Assembly: GCA_900752345.1 (NCBI GenBank)
Contig: CAADVA010000190.1
Location: 1 to 5,376 of the forward strand
Length of the DNA stretch: 5,376 nt
Direction of reading: 5' to 3'
From: an uncultured Collinsella sp.
GTDB taxonomy: Bacteria; Actinomycetota; Coriobacteriia; Coriobacteriales; Coriobacteriaceae
The position numbers and the translations under genes are program-made. How positions within the stretch are numbered: position 1 is the first letter of the stretch; each line of letters opens with the position of its first letter. Under the pieces are notes generated by a model. That model did no database searches, was not told where the DNA came from, and saw only the letters and a program-made list of their open reading frames with translations. Of the stretch, positions 4,280 to 5,376 are shown in pieces.

Positions 4280-4695
4280 TACAAATCCCCACCGGCGCCC
4301 AGCAGCTTGCGCATGACTTGCTCGGGGTTAACCGAGCCGTCGCGCGGGGCCAGGGCGGTGATCTTCTTCTGCATCTTGTACTCGTGCAGCTCGTCCTCGA
4401 GCTGGCGCACGCGAGCGCGGAGCTTTTCGTTCTCGTGCTCACGCTCCTCGGCACGCTCCTTCATATCGAGGATGCGCACCACGCCGGCAAGGTTGATGCC
4501 CTCGTCGGTCAGCTGGTTGATGAGCTCCAGGCGCTCGATATCGGCGCGCGAATACAGGCGCGTGTTGCCGCCCGAGCGCTGGGGGTTCACCAGGCCCTTG
4601 GACTCGTAGACGCGCAGAGTCTGCGGATGCATGCCGGTCAGCTCGGCCGCCACGCTGATCATGTACAGCGGTTTGTTCCTATTGTCCTCGGCCAT
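4279..4695 (-). CDS. hspR: HspR-like MerR-family heat-shock repressor
   Basis: A 138-aa protein of the usual HspR length. Residues 11-36 (YMISVAAELTGMHPQTLRVYESKGLV) form the MerR helix-turn-helix with the HspR-typical HPQTLR(V/Q)YE signature. Residues 41-56 (SGGNTRLYSRADIERL) form the wing and the start of the second helix pair; GINLAGVVRIL (66-76) follows. A charged coiled coil at about 77-110 probably makes the dimer. No cysteines are present, so it is not a metal- or redox-sensing MerR. HspR proteins in actinobacteria bind HAIR inverted repeats upstream of dnaK and are kept active by DnaK, so repression is lifted when unfolded protein titrates DnaK. The gene follows a DnaJ-family gene by 72 bp in the same direction, which strongly supports the assignment. 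The start at 4695 has AAAGGGG 9 nt upstream. The stop TAG is set into a perfect hairpin. Confidence 0.92.
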   Translation of the reverse strand: MAEDNRNKPLYMISVAAELTGMHPQTLRVYESKGLVNPQRSGGNTRLYSRADIERLELINQLTDEGINLAGVVRILDMKERAEEREHENEKLRARVRQLEDELHEYKMQKKITALAPRDGSVNPEQVMRKLLGAGGDL

Positions 4696-4735
4696 GCTAC
4701 CTGACCCCTTTCCGTCTCGTTATCGTCCATCATAA

Positions 4736-4751
4736 GCCCGCGGGCGCGGGC
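4736..4751. other. GC hairpin in the dnaJ-hspR gap
   Basis: GCCCGC (4736-4741) pairs with GCGGGC (4746-4751) around a GGGC loop, in the 72-bp gap between the dnaJ stop and the hspR start. It could attenuate transcription, or stabilise or process the mRNA so that hspR is expressed at a different level from dnaJ. No T tract follows on the minus strand. Confidence 0.35.
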
Positions 4752-4767
4752 GTGCGCCACGACCGCC

Positions 4768-5376
4768 CTAATACGTCGCCTTGTAACGGTTGACCTTCTC
4801 GCGATAGTCGCGCGTGTCGGCCTCGCGCAGCTTGGTCATGGCATCGCGCTCGTCATCGGACAGGTTCGTGGGAACCTGCACCTTGATCTCGACGAGCAGC
4901 GCACCGGTGCGGCCACGGTGCTTGACGTCGGGCGCGCCCATCTCCTTAAAGCGGAACTTCTTGCCCGTCTGGGTACCCGCGGGCACCTTCAAACGGACCG
5001 TCGCACCACCGGGCGTGGGCACGTCCACCGTGCAGCCGAGCGCAGCCTCATAGACCGAGACCGGTACCTCCATGGTCACGTCGGCACCTTTACGCTTAAA
5101 CAGCGGATGCTCCTCCACGTGCGTGGTCACGACCAGGTCGCCGAGCTCGCCGCCGGCAACGCCATACTCGCCGCGACGCTTGTAACGCAGCTTGCCGCCG
5201 TCGACCGCGCCTGCAGGCACCGAGACCGTAATAGTCTGCTGCTCGCCCGTCGAGGGAATGCGGTAGGTGACCTTGTGCGTCACACCGCGAAACGCGTCCT
5301 CGGCCGTCACATCGACGGTCAGCGACAGGTCGCCGCCCTTGCGCGCGCGGCTGCGACCCGCGCCGGCACCGGCAGC
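4768..5376 (-). CDS. dnaJ: DnaJ-family co-chaperone, C-terminal part (5' end outside the window)
   Basis: The minus-strand frame is open from the right edge to TAG 4770-4768, giving 202 residues with no true start inside; the GTG at 5310 is internal. Visible order: a Gly/Ala/Arg-rich linker (1-14), substrate-binding domain I (about 15-88, beginning GGDLSLTVDVTAEDAFRGV), HPLFKRKGADV (90-100), domain II (about 101-168, with EVPVSVYEAALGCTVDVPTP and LKVPAGTQTGKKFRFKEMG), and a charged C-terminal tail. Hsp40 proteins of this type deliver unfolded clients to DnaK and stimulate its ATPase through an N-terminal J domain, which would lie beyond the right edge. There is no CxxCxGxG zinc-finger module: domain I runs directly from YRIPSTGEQQ to ITVSVPAG. 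The protein is therefore type II (CbpA-like), unlike classical DnaJ. With hspR immediately downstream it is probably the last chaperone gene of a dnaK-grpE-dnaJ-hspR operon. Confidence 0.93.
   Translation of the reverse strand, partial: AAGAGAGRSRARKGGDLSLTVDVTAEDAFRGVTHKVTYRIPSTGEQQTITVSVPAGAVDGGKLRYKRRGEYGVAGGELGDLVVTTHVEEHPLFKRKGADVTMEVPVSVYEAALGCTVDVPTPGGATVRLKVPAGTQTGKKFRFKEMGAPDVKHRGRTGALLVEIKVQVPTNLSDDERDAMTKLREADTRDYREKVNRYKATY

Noticed and set aside
4318..4704. A 128-codon plus-strand open frame opposite hspR
   Set aside because: It is an antisense shadow; the opposite strand has a complete HspR protein with all MerR motifs.

Overview
The window (about 60% G+C by eye, with strongly G/C-biased third codon positions in the conserved genes) looks like chromosome from a high-GC gut actinobacterium of the class Coriobacteriia. 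Collinsella is my best guess. The reasons are a dnaJ-hspR pair, which is an actinobacterial arrangement, a 766-residue YbhJ-type aconitase-family 'hydratase', and gaps crowded with short palindromic repeats. The genus is inferred from gene content and was not tested by a search.

Layout. Positions 1-150 (minus strand) hold the first ~50 codons of a gene whose product begins with a hydrophobic signal or anchor segment; it runs off the left edge. A REP-like hairpin (225-266) separates it from a divergent plus-strand gene (370-1038) for an unrecognised 222-aa protein with one N-terminal membrane helix. Positions 1039-1506 contain no gene. They hold two further copies of the REP-like hairpin, which bracket two large TGTTACAG-type stem-loops, followed by a long hairpin that probably ends the next gene. 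Positions 1507-3807 (minus strand) encode the aconitase-family protein, with a clear ribosome binding site and two inverted repeats upstream. Positions 3808-4251 are again gene-free: leader structures, two diverged direct-repeat units about 85 bp apart, and a long imperfect stem-loop. Positions 4279-4695 (minus strand) encode an HspR-like MerR repressor, and 4768-5376 (minus strand) the C-terminal part of a DnaJ-family co-chaperone that runs off the right edge.

How the genes fit together. dnaJ and hspR are read in the same direction 72 bp apart and probably form the tail of a dnaK-grpE-dnaJ-hspR heat-shock operon, in which HspR represses its own operon. The promoter and HAIR operator would lie outside the window. 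The aconitase-like gene lies downstream on the same strand, but about 470 bp of structured repeat DNA and a perfect 12-bp hairpin at the hspR stop codon suggest it is transcribed separately. The rightward 222-aa gene looks like an isolated accessory gene.

No RNA gene, CRISPR array, complete insertion sequence or transposase was found. The most unusual content is the non-coding repeat architecture at 225-300, 1096-1337 and 3981-4237. I did not find convincing evidence for a new multi-gene system.
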